Shown here: positions 1-5,223 of the stretch, piece by piece
How the letters are laid out: every line of letters begins with the position of its first letter
Numbering within the stretch: the stretch's first letter is position 1
Assembly (NCBI GenBank): GCA_965652545.1
Contig: CBFGWV010000330.1
Location: 1 to 5,223, forward strand
Length of the DNA stretch: 5,223 nucleotides
Direction of reading: 5' to 3'
Source: CBFGWV01 sp965652545
Lineage (GTDB): Bacteria; Pseudomonadota; Gammaproteobacteria; Competibacterales; Competibacteraceae
Notes under the pieces: generated by a model
What the model saw: the letters and a program-made list of their open reading frames with translations, nothing else
Databases searched by the model: none
What the model was told of the DNA's origin: nothing
Made by a program: the position numbers and the translations under genes

Positions 1-56
1 CTGGCCATGTCCACCCGGTACCAGTTGACCAGCAGCAAGCGCACCAGACGCATCAT
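1..56 (-). CDS. jetC: JetC/MukB-like SMC ATPase, N-terminal fragment (runs off left edge)
   Basis: Only the first 18 codons are present; they read MMRLVRLLLVNWYRVDMA. The hydrophobic strand followed by 'VNW' and an aromatic residue is the usual opening of MukB/JetC/MksB-type SMC ATPases, just ahead of the Walker A loop, which lies outside the window. In Wadjet/Mks complexes this subunit is the ATP-driven motor that extrudes DNA loops. The first ATG (56-54) shares an ATGA with the stop of the upstream jetB-like gene, a 4-nt overlap typical of translational coupling; a second ATG follows at once at 53-51. The call rests on the short N-terminus plus its position as third gene after JetA- and JetB-like genes. 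The Walker motifs, coiled coils and hinge cannot be checked here. Confidence 0.72.
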   Translation of the reverse strand, partial: MMRLVRLLLVNWYRVDMA

Positions 57-670
57 GCGTCGATCTCCTCATCGTCCACGATGGCCGGTTCGTCGTCCAC
101 CTCGGCCAGGGCGGCCAGACGCTCCAGTACCTTGTGCCCGGCGACCAGACGCACGCTGGGCAGAATGCGCAGCATCGGCAGCCCGTCCTCGTCCGCCTCG
201 CCGGTCTCCACCAGGCTGTGGCGGCGCAGCCGCACCAAGGCCTCGCGGTACTCGGACAGCTTCGGCCGTGGTCGGCCCAGCAGCGTCTCGTAGCGACCCA
301 GCAGAACCTCCGACGCCACGGTGACGGCGCCCTCGCGCACCTGGAAGCGTTCCATGCCCTCCTCGTACAGCAAACGCAAACAGAGGATGAGCAGACTCTC
401 CACCAGCTTGAGCCGTGCAAAGCTTTCGCTGGCGGTGGGCAACAGACCGATCATGCCGAAGTCGTCGTCCCGGTGCAGGGTCCAGCCGATGGCGTCGAAC
501 AGGTTGGTGAAGTAATCCTGATGGTTGGCCACCCTGCGGTAGGCCTCGCGGTCGCGCGGGCGCTCGCGCAGCAGGAACTGGCGCTCCATCAGCACACGCG
601 CGCTCTCGCGCAAGTCCTCCGGCTGCACATCGCCATGACGTTCGCAGAGTTGGCGCATATCACGAAGCAT
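53..670 (-). CDS. jetB: JetB/MksE-like (MukE-type) kleisin-binding subunit of a Wadjet/Mks SMC complex
   Basis: The product is 205 residues. It looks like the small MukE-type (DUF4194/MksE-like) subunit, which binds the kleisin JetA/MukF as a tandem winged-helix protein and links it to the SMC motor. Visible landmarks are the 'QDYFTNLFDAIGWTL' helix (about 51-65), a 'GMIGLLP' strand (72-78), the hydrophobic 'LVESLLILCLRLLYEEG' helix (89-105) typical of this family, and a second winged-helix-like half 'LSEYREALVRLRRHSLVE' (138-155) ending in 'LRILPSVRLV' (167-176). The C-terminus is a very acidic tail (DDEPAIVDDEEIDA). The start at 670 is chosen because GGAGG lies 5 nt upstream and the frame before it reads as non-family sequence. 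It overlaps jetA by 11 nt and jetC by 4 nt. Known: the MukE-like role. Inferred: the Wadjet assignment, from gene order. Sequence alone does not separate JetB from MksE, and Wadjet and Mks are largely the same system. Confidence 0.83.
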   Translation of the reverse strand: MLRDMRQLCERHGDVQPEDLRESARVLMERQFLLRERPRDREAYRRVANHQDYFTNLFDAIGWTLHRDDDFGMIGLLPTASESFARLKLVESLLILCLRLLYEEGMERFQVREGAVTVASEVLLGRYETLLGRPRPKLSEYREALVRLRRHSLVETGEADEDGLPMLRILPSVRLVAGHKVLERLAALAEVDDEPAIVDDEEIDA

Positions 671-2084
671 GGTGGCCTCCTTGGCGGTGAACGACGAACC
701 CGGGGCAGCGCAGCCAGTCGTTGTCGATCCACTCCTCGAGCGGCTCGACACGGTAACGCTGGCGCAGCCGCCCGGCGCCGGGCAGGTGGTCGAGGTGGCG
801 AACATGGGTGAACGCGATGAACTCCTCCACCGAAGCCACCGCCATGGCGGCGCCGGACTTGCTCAAGCTGCCGGCCATCTGTGTCTCCAGGTAACGGGCG
901 ATACGGTTGGGGTCGATGCGGCGGCGGTCCAGATAAGCGCGCATGGCCGCCTGGCGGGCCCGCACCGCAGGGTCGTCCGTGGCGGCCTTGAGCGGCCGCG
1001 CCTCCGGCGTCGGGCGCTGGCGCGAGGGCTCGCGCAGGCTGCCGGTGCACACCGGTAGCGCATCGGCCAGCGGCAGCACGGCGAGGCTCTGGTCGGCATC
1101 GTCCAGACGCGCGGTGGCCGTCGCCACTTGGCGCAGCAAGGCCGCGATGCGCGTGGCCAGGCCCGGTTGACTGCGATCGAGATAACGCACCGTGTCGGCC
1201 ACGCGCTGCTCGACCTTGTTGCGGTAACGCTCCACCCGCGCCAGATGGCCGTCGAGCTGCTCGAAAATGCGCCGCAGGCGGTCGATGTCCGCATTCAGCG
1301 CATCCCAGGCAACCTCCGCGTCCTCCTCGCCGGTCTGGGCCATAAAACCCGCCACCAGGGCCCGCTTGCAATCCAGATCCTGCTCCAGACGGCGCACGCC
1401 GGCGAGTATCTGCATGCGAAAGCGAAACGGATTGTTGCGCGTCTTCAGCCGCTTGTAGTCCTGCACCAGAAAGCGGTCGACGAAATCGTCGAAGAACGCC
1501 CCCAACACCTTGCGGTGATCATCCAGCCCAGCCAACTCATCCAGCAGCCCCTTGAGGCCGTAGATCATCGTGTTCAAGTGCTGGGTAAACCGCCGCGCCT
1601 CCCGCGCCGCCTGGCGAAACGCCAGCGCCTGACCTGTCGGGTCCTCCAACGCCTTTTGCACGTTGTTGTGGATGGACAGCACCATGCCACCGTAGAACAC
1701 CCGGTCCGGACGGGCCACATCCATCAACGCCGCCCATAGCGTCCCCACCGCCGGCGGCACCGTCACCCGCACCCGGTAGCCTTCCGTCTCCTCCTCGAAC
1801 CAGCCGGCCCGCAGCAACCGCTGGTATGCCCGCGCCGCCGGGCTCGCCTCCGTCAACGCCGCCGGCAGATCCTCATCGGCTTCCGCCTGCCAGGCCACCG
1901 CCAACACCGCCAGACGCTCCTCGATCTCCTGCCGCACGCTCTCGCGCGAGGGGAAGACATCGGCGTGGATCTGGTCGAAGAACAGCGGGTGCAGGTCCAG
2001 GATCAGCGAGGCGTACAGGCGCCGGTTCGGCCCGGCCAAAGGGGAGAAGAGCCGATCGGAAAGACGGTCGAAGAGGTGGGACAT
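660..2084 (-). CDS. jetA: JetA-family (MukF/MksF-like) kleisin subunit of a Wadjet/Mks SMC complex
   Basis: The product is 474 residues, close to the usual length for JetA-family proteins. JetA/MukF-type kleisins bridge the SMC heads and recruit the MukE-like subunit. The N-terminus 'LFDRLSDRLFSPLAGPNRRLYA' pattern (4-25), followed by 'LHPLFF' (31-36), is what I recognise of the JetA family. An N-terminal winged-helix-like segment with 'LLRAGWFEEETEGYRVRV' (90-107) follows, then a long helical middle with 'HNNVQKALEDP' (139-149) and 'FTQHLNTMIYGLKGLLDEL' (166-184), an 'FVDRFLVQDYKRLKTRNNPF' block (201-220), and helix-rich, probably coiled-coil sequence (265-325). A Pro/Arg-rich linker (about 350-366) leads to a C-terminal domain with 'EEFIAFTHVRHLDHL' (420-434) that presumably contacts the SMC head. 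ATG 2084 is chosen because the family pattern begins there; the 47 in-frame codons upstream look non-coding, and no good Shine-Dalgarno precedes the ATG. It is the first gene of the leftward operon. The domain roles are inferred from MukF analogy; Wadjet subtype is not resolved. Confidence 0.83.
   Translation of the reverse strand: MSHLFDRLSDRLFSPLAGPNRRLYASLILDLHPLFFDQIHADVFPSRESVRQEIEERLAVLAVAWQAEADEDLPAALTEASPAARAYQRLLRAGWFEEETEGYRVRVTVPPAVGTLWAALMDVARPDRVFYGGMVLSIHNNVQKALEDPTGQALAFRQAAREARRFTQHLNTMIYGLKGLLDELAGLDDHRKVLGAFFDDFVDRFLVQDYKRLKTRNNPFRFRMQILAGVRRLEQDLDCKRALVAGFMAQTGEEDAEVAWDALNADIDRLRRIFEQLDGHLARVERYRNKVEQRVADTVRYLDRSQPGLATRIAALLRQVATATARLDDADQSLAVLPLADALPVCTGSLREPSRQRPTPEARPLKAATDDPAVRARQAAMRAYLDRRRIDPNRIARYLETQMAGSLSKSGAAMAVASVEEFIAFTHVRHLDHLPGAGRLRQRYRVEPLEEWIDNDWLRCPGFVVHRQGGHHAS
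676..680 (-). promoter_or_regulatory. Shine-Dalgarno site of the jetB-like gene, inside the end of jetA
   Basis: A full GGAGG sits 5 nt before the ATG at 670-668, inside the last codons of the upstream jetA-like gene. It fixes the jetB start at 670 rather than the far-upstream ATG at 805 in the same frame. Termination of JetA translation at 660, just past this site, should help re-initiation. Confidence 0.75.
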
Positions 2085-2209
2085 GGGGGAGCTTTGAGTC
2101 TTGGGTTTAAGTGCGGGGTTGAAAAATTCCGGGGCGGATTGTCTCACGAAACGCGGCGTGGCCCGGGATGGCCGCTTTGAGTACGGGAGGATCGTCGCAC
2201 GAACCGGCC

Positions 2210-2238
2210 ATAAAAGCGGACACATTCCCTAACATCAA
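2210..2238 (-). promoter_or_regulatory. Candidate sigma70-type promoter for the jetABC operon
   Basis: On the minus strand TTGATG (2238-2233) stands 17 nt before TTTTAT (2215-2210); each hexamer matches the consensus at 4 of 6 positions. Transcription would begin near 2203. The spacing is good but both boxes are weak, and in A+T-rich DNA such pairs arise by chance, so this is a low-confidence proposal. Confidence 0.27.
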
Positions 2239-2250
2239 TACACAACTATA

Positions 2251-2259
2251 TGTTATAAA
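2251..2259 (+). promoter_or_regulatory. Candidate extended -10 promoter for the fic-methyltransferase operon
   Basis: TGTTATAAA fits the extended -10 pattern TGnTATAAT, with 5 of 6 hexamer matches plus the TG. No good -35 is visible at 16-18 nt, which is tolerated at extended -10 promoters. Transcription would start near 2266, 48 nt before the preferred fic ATG at 2314. That start point lies inside the inverted repeat at 2260-2274. Confidence 0.4.
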
Positions 2260-2274
2260 AGCAAAATATTTGCT
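2260..2274. repeat. Inverted repeat, candidate operator over the fic transcription start
   Basis: AGCAAA, three bases (ATA), then TTTGCT: a perfect 6-bp inverted repeat. It begins directly after the candidate extended -10 element and covers the predicted transcription start, where a bound repressor would block the promoter. The downstream Fic protein carries a winged-helix domain and could be the binder, but that is inference. A 6-bp palindrome in A+T-rich DNA can occur by chance. Confidence 0.35.
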
Positions 2275-2304
2275 CTCAAAGTGGCCTGGAAACCGGCCAT
2301 GCGC

Positions 2305-2308
2305 AAGG
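2305..2308 (+). promoter_or_regulatory. Weak Shine-Dalgarno site supporting the fic start at 2314
   Basis: AAGG, continuing into CGG, lies 5 nt before the ATG at 2314. The alternative starts GTG 2281 and ATG 2299 lack a comparable site. The match is modest, so the start choice is only preferred. Confidence 0.35.
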
Positions 2309-2313
2309 CGGCC

Positions 2314-3507
2314 ATGACAATCCATGACGACGGCGAGCCGATCAGCCTGTTCGAACCGCTGATGGTGAGTGAAGGCTCACCGCACCGGTGCGGCCTGAAC
2401 GATCTCGCGCTGGAGCTTGCCGAGCGCGCGGCCGCCTTCCGGAGCCGCCTGCCGTACTCGATCGCCTCAGCACTCTCCGATCTCGTCCGCTCGATGAACT
2501 GCTACTACAGCAATCTTATCGAGGGGCACGATACGCATCCGGTCGATATCGAGCGGGCTTTGCATGAGGACTACAGCACCGACCCGAGGAAACGCGATCT
2601 TCAGCTCGAAGCCAAGGCCCATATCGCAGTCCAACAGTGGATCGACGACGGCGGCTTGACGGAGCCACCCACGTCGCCGGCCCTGATCCGTGAGATTCAC
2701 AGGCGCTTCTGCGAGCTACTGCCCGGGGATCTTCTGTTCGTCGCCTCGCCGAGCACCGGTGAGCGCATCCCTGTGGTCCCCGGCGCGCTTCGCGAACACA
2801 ATGTCGAGGTGGGCCGCCACGTCGCGATCAGCCCCGGTGCCGTACCACGTTTTCTGGATCGCCTGCATGAGGCCTACCAGCGGCGTGGGCGCATAGAGGC
2901 CATTCTCGCTGCGGCCTGTGGCCACCACCGCCTGCTGTGGGTCCATCCCTTTCTCGACGGCAACGGGCGAGTCGCCCGACTGATGTCCTACGCCATGCTG
3001 CGTCAATCCCTGGACACTGGCGGCCTCTGGTCCGTCGCTCGCGGACTGGCACGGAACGAGGCCGACTACAAACGCCATCTGCAGGCTTGCGATGCGCCGC
3101 GCCACGGTAGCCATGATGGGCGCGGCAATTTGAGCGAAAGCGCCCTGGCGGCCTTTGTCGAATTCTTCCTCCGAACCTGCTTGGACCAGATCGAGTTCAT
3201 GGAAGCGTTGATGCAGCCCGACCGCCTGCGTGATCGCATCACGATCTGGGCGGAAGAGGAAATCCGTGGCGGCCGTTTGCCAGGCAAATCGGACGCCGTC
3301 CTACGCACCATCCTGTACCAAAGTGAACTGACGCGGGGGGCGGTTGGCGATGTCATCGGTGCGAGCGAGCGCACCGCAAGGCGGGTCACCTCGGCACTGA
3401 TCGATACGGGTGCGCTCAGGTCTGACAGCACGCGAGCGCCGCTACAGTTGGCGTTTCCGGCAAAACTGGCCGGTCGCTGGATGCCGGGCTTGTTCCCGGA
3501 AAAATGA
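2314..3507 (+). CDS. Fic-domain protein (class II, AMPylator type) with C-terminal winged helix
   Basis: Fic proteins usually transfer AMP from ATP to a hydroxyl side chain of a target protein. With the start at 2314 the product is 397 residues. An N-terminal Fic_N-like helical region carries the inhibitory motif S-N-L-I-E-G (66-71), matching (S/T)xxxE(G/N); its position before the Fic core makes this class II, where the glutamate blocks productive ATP binding. A flap-like strand 'ERIPVVPGALREHNVEVGRH' (150-169) precedes the core. The catalytic motif HPFLDGNGRVAR (211-222) is fully intact: catalytic His211, Asp215, the GNGR anion hole and Arg222. Residues about 325-370 form a winged helix with 'GASERTARRVTSALIDTGAL' (349-368) as the likely recognition region, suggesting DNA binding. 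GTG 2281 (408 residues) and ATG 2299 are possible starts. The stop overlaps the next gene by ATGA, so the two are probably co-translated. It could be a chromosomal regulator with self-modifying activity rather than a toxin; no separate antitoxin gene is seen, which fits built-in inhibition. The target is unknown. Confidence 0.93.
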   Translation: MTIHDDGEPISLFEPLMVSEGSPHRCGLNDLALELAERAAAFRSRLPYSIASALSDLVRSMNCYYSNLIEGHDTHPVDIERALHEDYSTDPRKRDLQLEAKAHIAVQQWIDDGGLTEPPTSPALIREIHRRFCELLPGDLLFVASPSTGERIPVVPGALREHNVEVGRHVAISPGAVPRFLDRLHEAYQRRGRIEAILAAACGHHRLLWVHPFLDGNGRVARLMSYAMLRQSLDTGGLWSVARGLARNEADYKRHLQACDAPRHGSHDGRGNLSESALAAFVEFFLRTCLDQIEFMEALMQPDRLRDRITIWAEEEIRGGRLPGKSDAVLRTILYQSELTRGAVGDVIGASERTARRVTSALIDTGALRSDSTRAPLQLAFPAKLAGRWMPGLFPEK

Positions 3508-4124
3508 CGGTGCTATCCAAAATAGTGCCTGGAACCCAGGGGTACTCTGAAGATGCAGAGTCACTCATCCCCCGACACGAAAGTGTTTCTTTCGTCGAAA
3601 AATACAACGCAGTCCTCCATCTTCTACCGGCAAAAGCGAGCAGCATCTTGGACATCAGCGCTGGCACCGGGGTTGATGCGGCTTGGCTCTCGACGAAAGG
3701 CCACCGTGTCCTCGCGGTGGAGCCGACGGATGCAATTCGTAAAGCCGGTGCCGAACGCCACCCATCAAGCCAGATCGATTGGCTTGACGACAGCCTCCCG
3801 ACCTTGACCAGGACCATGGCTCGCAAGGAGGCTTTCGACCTCGTCCTGGTTACGGCCGTTTGGGTACACCTTTCTGAGATTGAGCGTCAGCAAGCGTTAC
3901 CCAACATCGTGGCTTTACTCCGACCGAGCGCCCTGCTCATCATGTCCCTGCGGCACGGTCCGGCTCCAGCAAACCGACGGGTGTTCAGCGTCACCGCCGG
4001 GGAAACGATCGAACTCGCCCAACAGAATGGCCTTAGAAGGGTCTTGCACCAACAAACCCAGTCTACCCAACCGATCAATCGCCAAACGGGGGTCATGAGG
4101 TCATGGCTCGCGTTTCAGAAGTAA
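3504..4124 (+). CDS. Class I SAM-dependent methyltransferase, unknown substrate
   Basis: The product is 206 residues, a compact Rossmann-fold methyltransferase. Motif I is 'ILDISAGTG' (48-56), with serine where the first glycycine-position residue usually is Gly; 'VLAVEP' (69-74) supplies the acidic residue (Glu73) that normally binds the SAM ribose. 'SQIDWLDDSLPTL' (89-101) gives the adenine-side acidic turn. 'FDLVLVTAVWVHL' (111-123) is the motif IV strand, and 'LLRPSALLIMSLRHGPAP' (138-155) the late strand region. The 'DDSLP', 'TAVWVHL' and 'SLRHGP' strings look like one widespread proteobacterial family whose substrate I do not know. There is no DPPY/NPPY motif or target-recognition domain, so an adenine- or cytosine-N4 DNA methyltransferase is unlikely; a small-molecule or protein substrate is more plausible. 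Its ATG shares ATGA with the fic stop, so its translation is probably coupled to Fic. Confidence is high for the fold and low for any function. Confidence 0.9.
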   Translation: MTVLSKIVPGTQGYSEDAESLIPRHESVSFVEKYNAVLHLLPAKASSILDISAGTGVDAAWLSTKGHRVLAVEPTDAIRKAGAERHPSSQIDWLDDSLPTLTRTMARKEAFDLVLVTAVWVHLSEIERQQALPNIVALLRPSALLIMSLRHGPAPANRRVFSVTAGETIELAQQNGLRRVLHQQTQSTQPINRQTGVMRSWLAFQK

Positions 4125-4170
4125 TGCGCACCTTCATTTCAACCAACGAAGACTAGGCGTCGCAACTCGC

Positions 4171-4752
4171 ATGCATACAGACCCCTGGCTCGACCGATGG
4201 CTTCCACTTCTTCAGCATCGCGCGGACGATATTCCCGTACTTGAGATCGGCTGCGGGTCCGGTGCTGATACACGGACACTGCTGGATGCCGGGCTGAACG
4301 TGTACGGCTTCGATCTCTCGGCCGAGGCCGTTGCCCTGGCAAAGGTTCGAGCCCCTGGCGCCAGAGTCGACGTGCGGGACACCAGAGACGAGTTCCCGTC
4401 TGAAGTTCTCGGCACAGCGGTCATCGTGGCCAGCCTCAGCCTGCACTACTTCCCCTGGGAAGTGACCGTCTCGCTCATCGAGCGGATCCGCAGGACGCTA
4501 AGGCCGGGTGGTTTGCTGGTCTGTAGACTGAACTCCACGCAAGACGCCAACTTCGGGGCAAGCGGGCATCCGGAGCTCGAACCGAACTATTATTTGGTCG
4601 ACGGCGCGCCTAAACGCTTCTTCGACAAACCGGCGATTGAGGTCTTGTTCAAGGACGGCTGGCGTTTTCTGGCGCTCGAGCACTTCACGACGAACAAGTA
4701 CTCGAAGCCAAAGGCATTGTGGGAGTTGCTTTGTGAAAGATGCGATGCATAA
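4171..4752 (+). CDS. Second class I SAM-dependent methyltransferase (Methyltransf_11/TehB-like), unknown substrate
   Basis: The product is 193 residues. Motif I 'VLEIGCGSGADT' (23-34) is textbook, and 'VYGFDLS' (44-50) carries the acidic Asp48 expected to bind the SAM ribose. 'RVDVRD' (65-70) is the adenine-side loop, 'AVIVASLSLHYFPW' (83-96) the motif IV region, and 'LRPGGLLVCRLNSTQD' (110-125) the post-motif strand. The C-terminal part with 'PKRFFDKPAIEVLF' (147-160) and 'KPKALWELLCER' (179-190) is a family-specific lid that may set substrate choice. It is not a duplicate of the preceding methyltransferase: the two share only the generic SAM-binding fold. It starts 46 nt after that gene with no good Shine-Dalgarno; the nearest AGG (4155-4157) is 13 nt away. 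No terminator is seen in the gap, so it probably belongs to the same transcript. It has no DNA-methyltransferase motif, and the substrate cannot be named. Confidence 0.88.
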   Translation: MHTDPWLDRWLPLLQHRADDIPVLEIGCGSGADTRTLLDAGLNVYGFDLSAEAVALAKVRAPGARVDVRDTRDEFPSEVLGTAVIVASLSLHYFPWEVTVSLIERIRRTLRPGGLLVCRLNSTQDANFGASGHPELEPNYYLVDGAPKRFFDKPAIEVLFKDGWRFLALEHFTTNKYSKPKALWELLCERCDA

Positions 4753-4802
4753 ACCCATACTCAATGGTCGCACCTTTCGGCCATCGTTAACGCAAAAATT
4801 CC

Positions 4803-4808
4803 AGGAAG
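4803..4808 (+). promoter_or_regulatory. Shine-Dalgarno site of the 91-residue hypothetical gene
   Basis: AGGAAG ends 9 nt before the ATG at 4818. It supports this short reading frame over the overlapping frame that runs through 4733-4897. Confidence 0.55.
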
Positions 4809-4817
4809 TACAAAACT

Positions 4818-5093
4818 ATGCTTTATCGCTCCATCTTGCGGATCAAAAACCTGACGGAACTCCCCCAGACCTATTGGATCGAACCTTGGGCGCATGACTT
4901 TACACTCAGCTCAAACGACCTCATGGAAGTCGTAGTGCTCTCCAATAGTGAAGCACCGGTTTTTGACATAAATCATAGTACGGAAGGACTACAAATATAT
5001 ATTGATAACGCCGACAGCTTCGATGTCAAATGCAATGGCGCATCAGTTGAGCTCGGTTACGGCCGAGAAATCTTAAACACACCAAAACATTGA
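4818..5093 (+). CDS. Small hypothetical protein, 91 residues, beta-rich with EPW motif
   Basis: I cannot assign a function. It has no signal peptide, membrane segment or cysteine cluster (one Cys only). The sequence is acidic and looks like a single beta-sandwich: 'ILRIKNLTELPQTYWIEPW' (6-24), 'DFTLSSNDLMEVVVLS' (27-42), 'GLQIYIDNADSFDVKCNGASVELG' (57-80). The order N-L-T, a hydrophobic pair, EPW, then a 'L-x-x-x-x-x-x-EVVV' strand resembles small proteins of unknown function found singly in many bacteria. A good Shine-Dalgarno and sensible amino acid composition support it as real. It follows the second methyltransferase by 65 nt. Its codons are clearly more A+T-rich than those of the upstream genes (for example around 4960-5010), suggesting a different origin. 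It may be a stand-alone cargo gene or an accessory to the operon. Confidence 0.68.
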   Translation: MLYRSILRIKNLTELPQTYWIEPWAHDFTLSSNDLMEVVVLSNSEAPVFDINHSTEGLQIYIDNADSFDVKCNGASVELGYGREILNTPKH

Positions 5094-5107
5094 AATTGAA
5101 ACCAGAA

Positions 5108-5223
5108 ATGGATATCGAACGTCTTTACAGCAAGCGTCAGCTCAATGTTCAGCAACAGAATGCGCTTGCCAAGCAAGCGATCATTGACTGTGCTGTTGCA
5201 TATCGCAAGCAGGACCCGCACCT
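5108..5223 (+). CDS. Start of an unrecognised protein (runs off right edge)
   Basis: Thirty-eight codons are visible, beginning MDIERLYSKRQLNVQQQNAL and continuing without a stop to the window end. The stretch is charged and glutamine-rich with a helical look, and has no signal peptide or known motif. The ATG at 5108 lies 14 nt after the previous stop, so it is probably in the same transcript. The Shine-Dalgarno is weak (a GAAACCAGAA purine run), and in-frame TTG codons at 5090 and 5096 are alternatives. Too little is present to name a family. Confidence 0.5.
   Translation, partial: MDIERLYSKRQLNVQQQNALAKQAIIDCAVAYRKQDPH

Larger units (their letters stand above)
2085..2313. other. Divergent intergenic control region between the jet operon and the fic operon
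   Basis: About 230 bp separate the jetA and fic starts. The part from roughly 2221 to 2280 is strongly A+T-rich against the GC-rich genes on both sides and holds candidate promoter elements for both directions. The section 2085-2200 is GC-rich and would form a leader of roughly 119 nt on the jetA mRNA. I see no convincing terminator hairpin, small ORF or riboswitch in it. Confidence 0.6.

Noticed and set aside
671..805. Upstream extension of the jetB-like frame to an ATG at 805
   Set aside because: The extra 45 residues are Ser/Thr/Ala-rich, lie wholly inside jetA in another frame and do not look like the family; GGAGG supports the start at 670.
134..811. 225-codon plus-strand open frame antisense to jetA/jetB
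   Set aside because: It is a shadow frame of GC-rich coding DNA: Gln/His/Ala-rich, with no recognisable domain and no ribosome site.
1128..1739. 203-codon plus-strand open frame antisense to jetA
   Set aside because: Composition rich in Gln, His and Leu mirrors the antisense of Leu/Arg/Asp codons of jetA; it has no motifs of its own.
2085..2225. Upstream extension of the jetA frame to an ATG at 2225
   Set aside because: The JetA family pattern begins at the ATG at 2084; the preceding 47 codons look like translated non-coding DNA and would overlap the candidate promoter.
3504..4752. The two methyltransferases as a restriction-modification DNA methylase pair
   Set aside because: Neither carries a DPPY/NPPY motif, a PC motif or a target-recognition domain, and no restriction endonuclease is present in the window.
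4753..4817. Possible promoter or terminator between the second methyltransferase and the small gene
   Set aside because: No hairpin followed by a T run is present, and the best hexamer pair (TTGTGA with CATACT) has a 19-nt spacer and poor matches.
4637..4897. 86-codon frame overlapping the end of the second methyltransferase and the start of the 91-residue gene
   Set aside because: Its first half is Arg/Ser-rich shadow sequence and it conflicts with two better supported genes; no ribosome site was seen.

Overview
The window reads as chromosomal accessory (defence-island-like) DNA from a GC-rich proteobacterium. A gammaproteobacterium is my best guess, from codon style and gene content only; nothing here fixes the genus. 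It divides into a leftward and a rightward gene block that diverge from a short A+T-rich control region at about 2085-2313.

Left block (minus strand, 2084 down to 1): three tightly packed genes in the order MukF/JetA-like, MukE/JetB-like, then the first 18 codons of a MukB/JetC-like SMC ATPase that runs off the left edge. The genes overlap by 11 nt and 4 nt. This is the gene order of Wadjet (JetABCD), also known as MksBEFG, an SMC complex known to restrict plasmids by extruding and cutting circular DNA. The nuclease subunit JetD/MksG would lie outside the window.

Right block (plus strand, 2314 to 5223): a Fic-domain protein with an intact catalytic motif, an intact N-terminal inhibitory motif and a C-terminal winged helix. 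Its stop codon overlaps by 4 nt the start of a class I SAM-dependent methyltransferase. A second, unrelated class I methyltransferase follows after 46 nt, then a 91-residue hypothetical protein with a conserved-looking EPW motif, then the start of an unrecognised ORF that leaves the right edge. The DNA becomes visibly more A+T-rich from about 4750 onward, suggesting a mosaic.

How they may work together: the left genes should form one SMC complex. The fic and first methyltransferase genes look translationally coupled, and an extended -10 element with an inverted repeat over the predicted transcription start lies just upstream, compatible with autoregulation by the Fic winged helix. Whether the right block is a functional system (toxin-like Fic plus modification enzymes) or a run of separate cargo genes cannot be decided from the sequence. 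No RNA genes, CRISPR arrays, insertion sequences or convincing terminators were seen.
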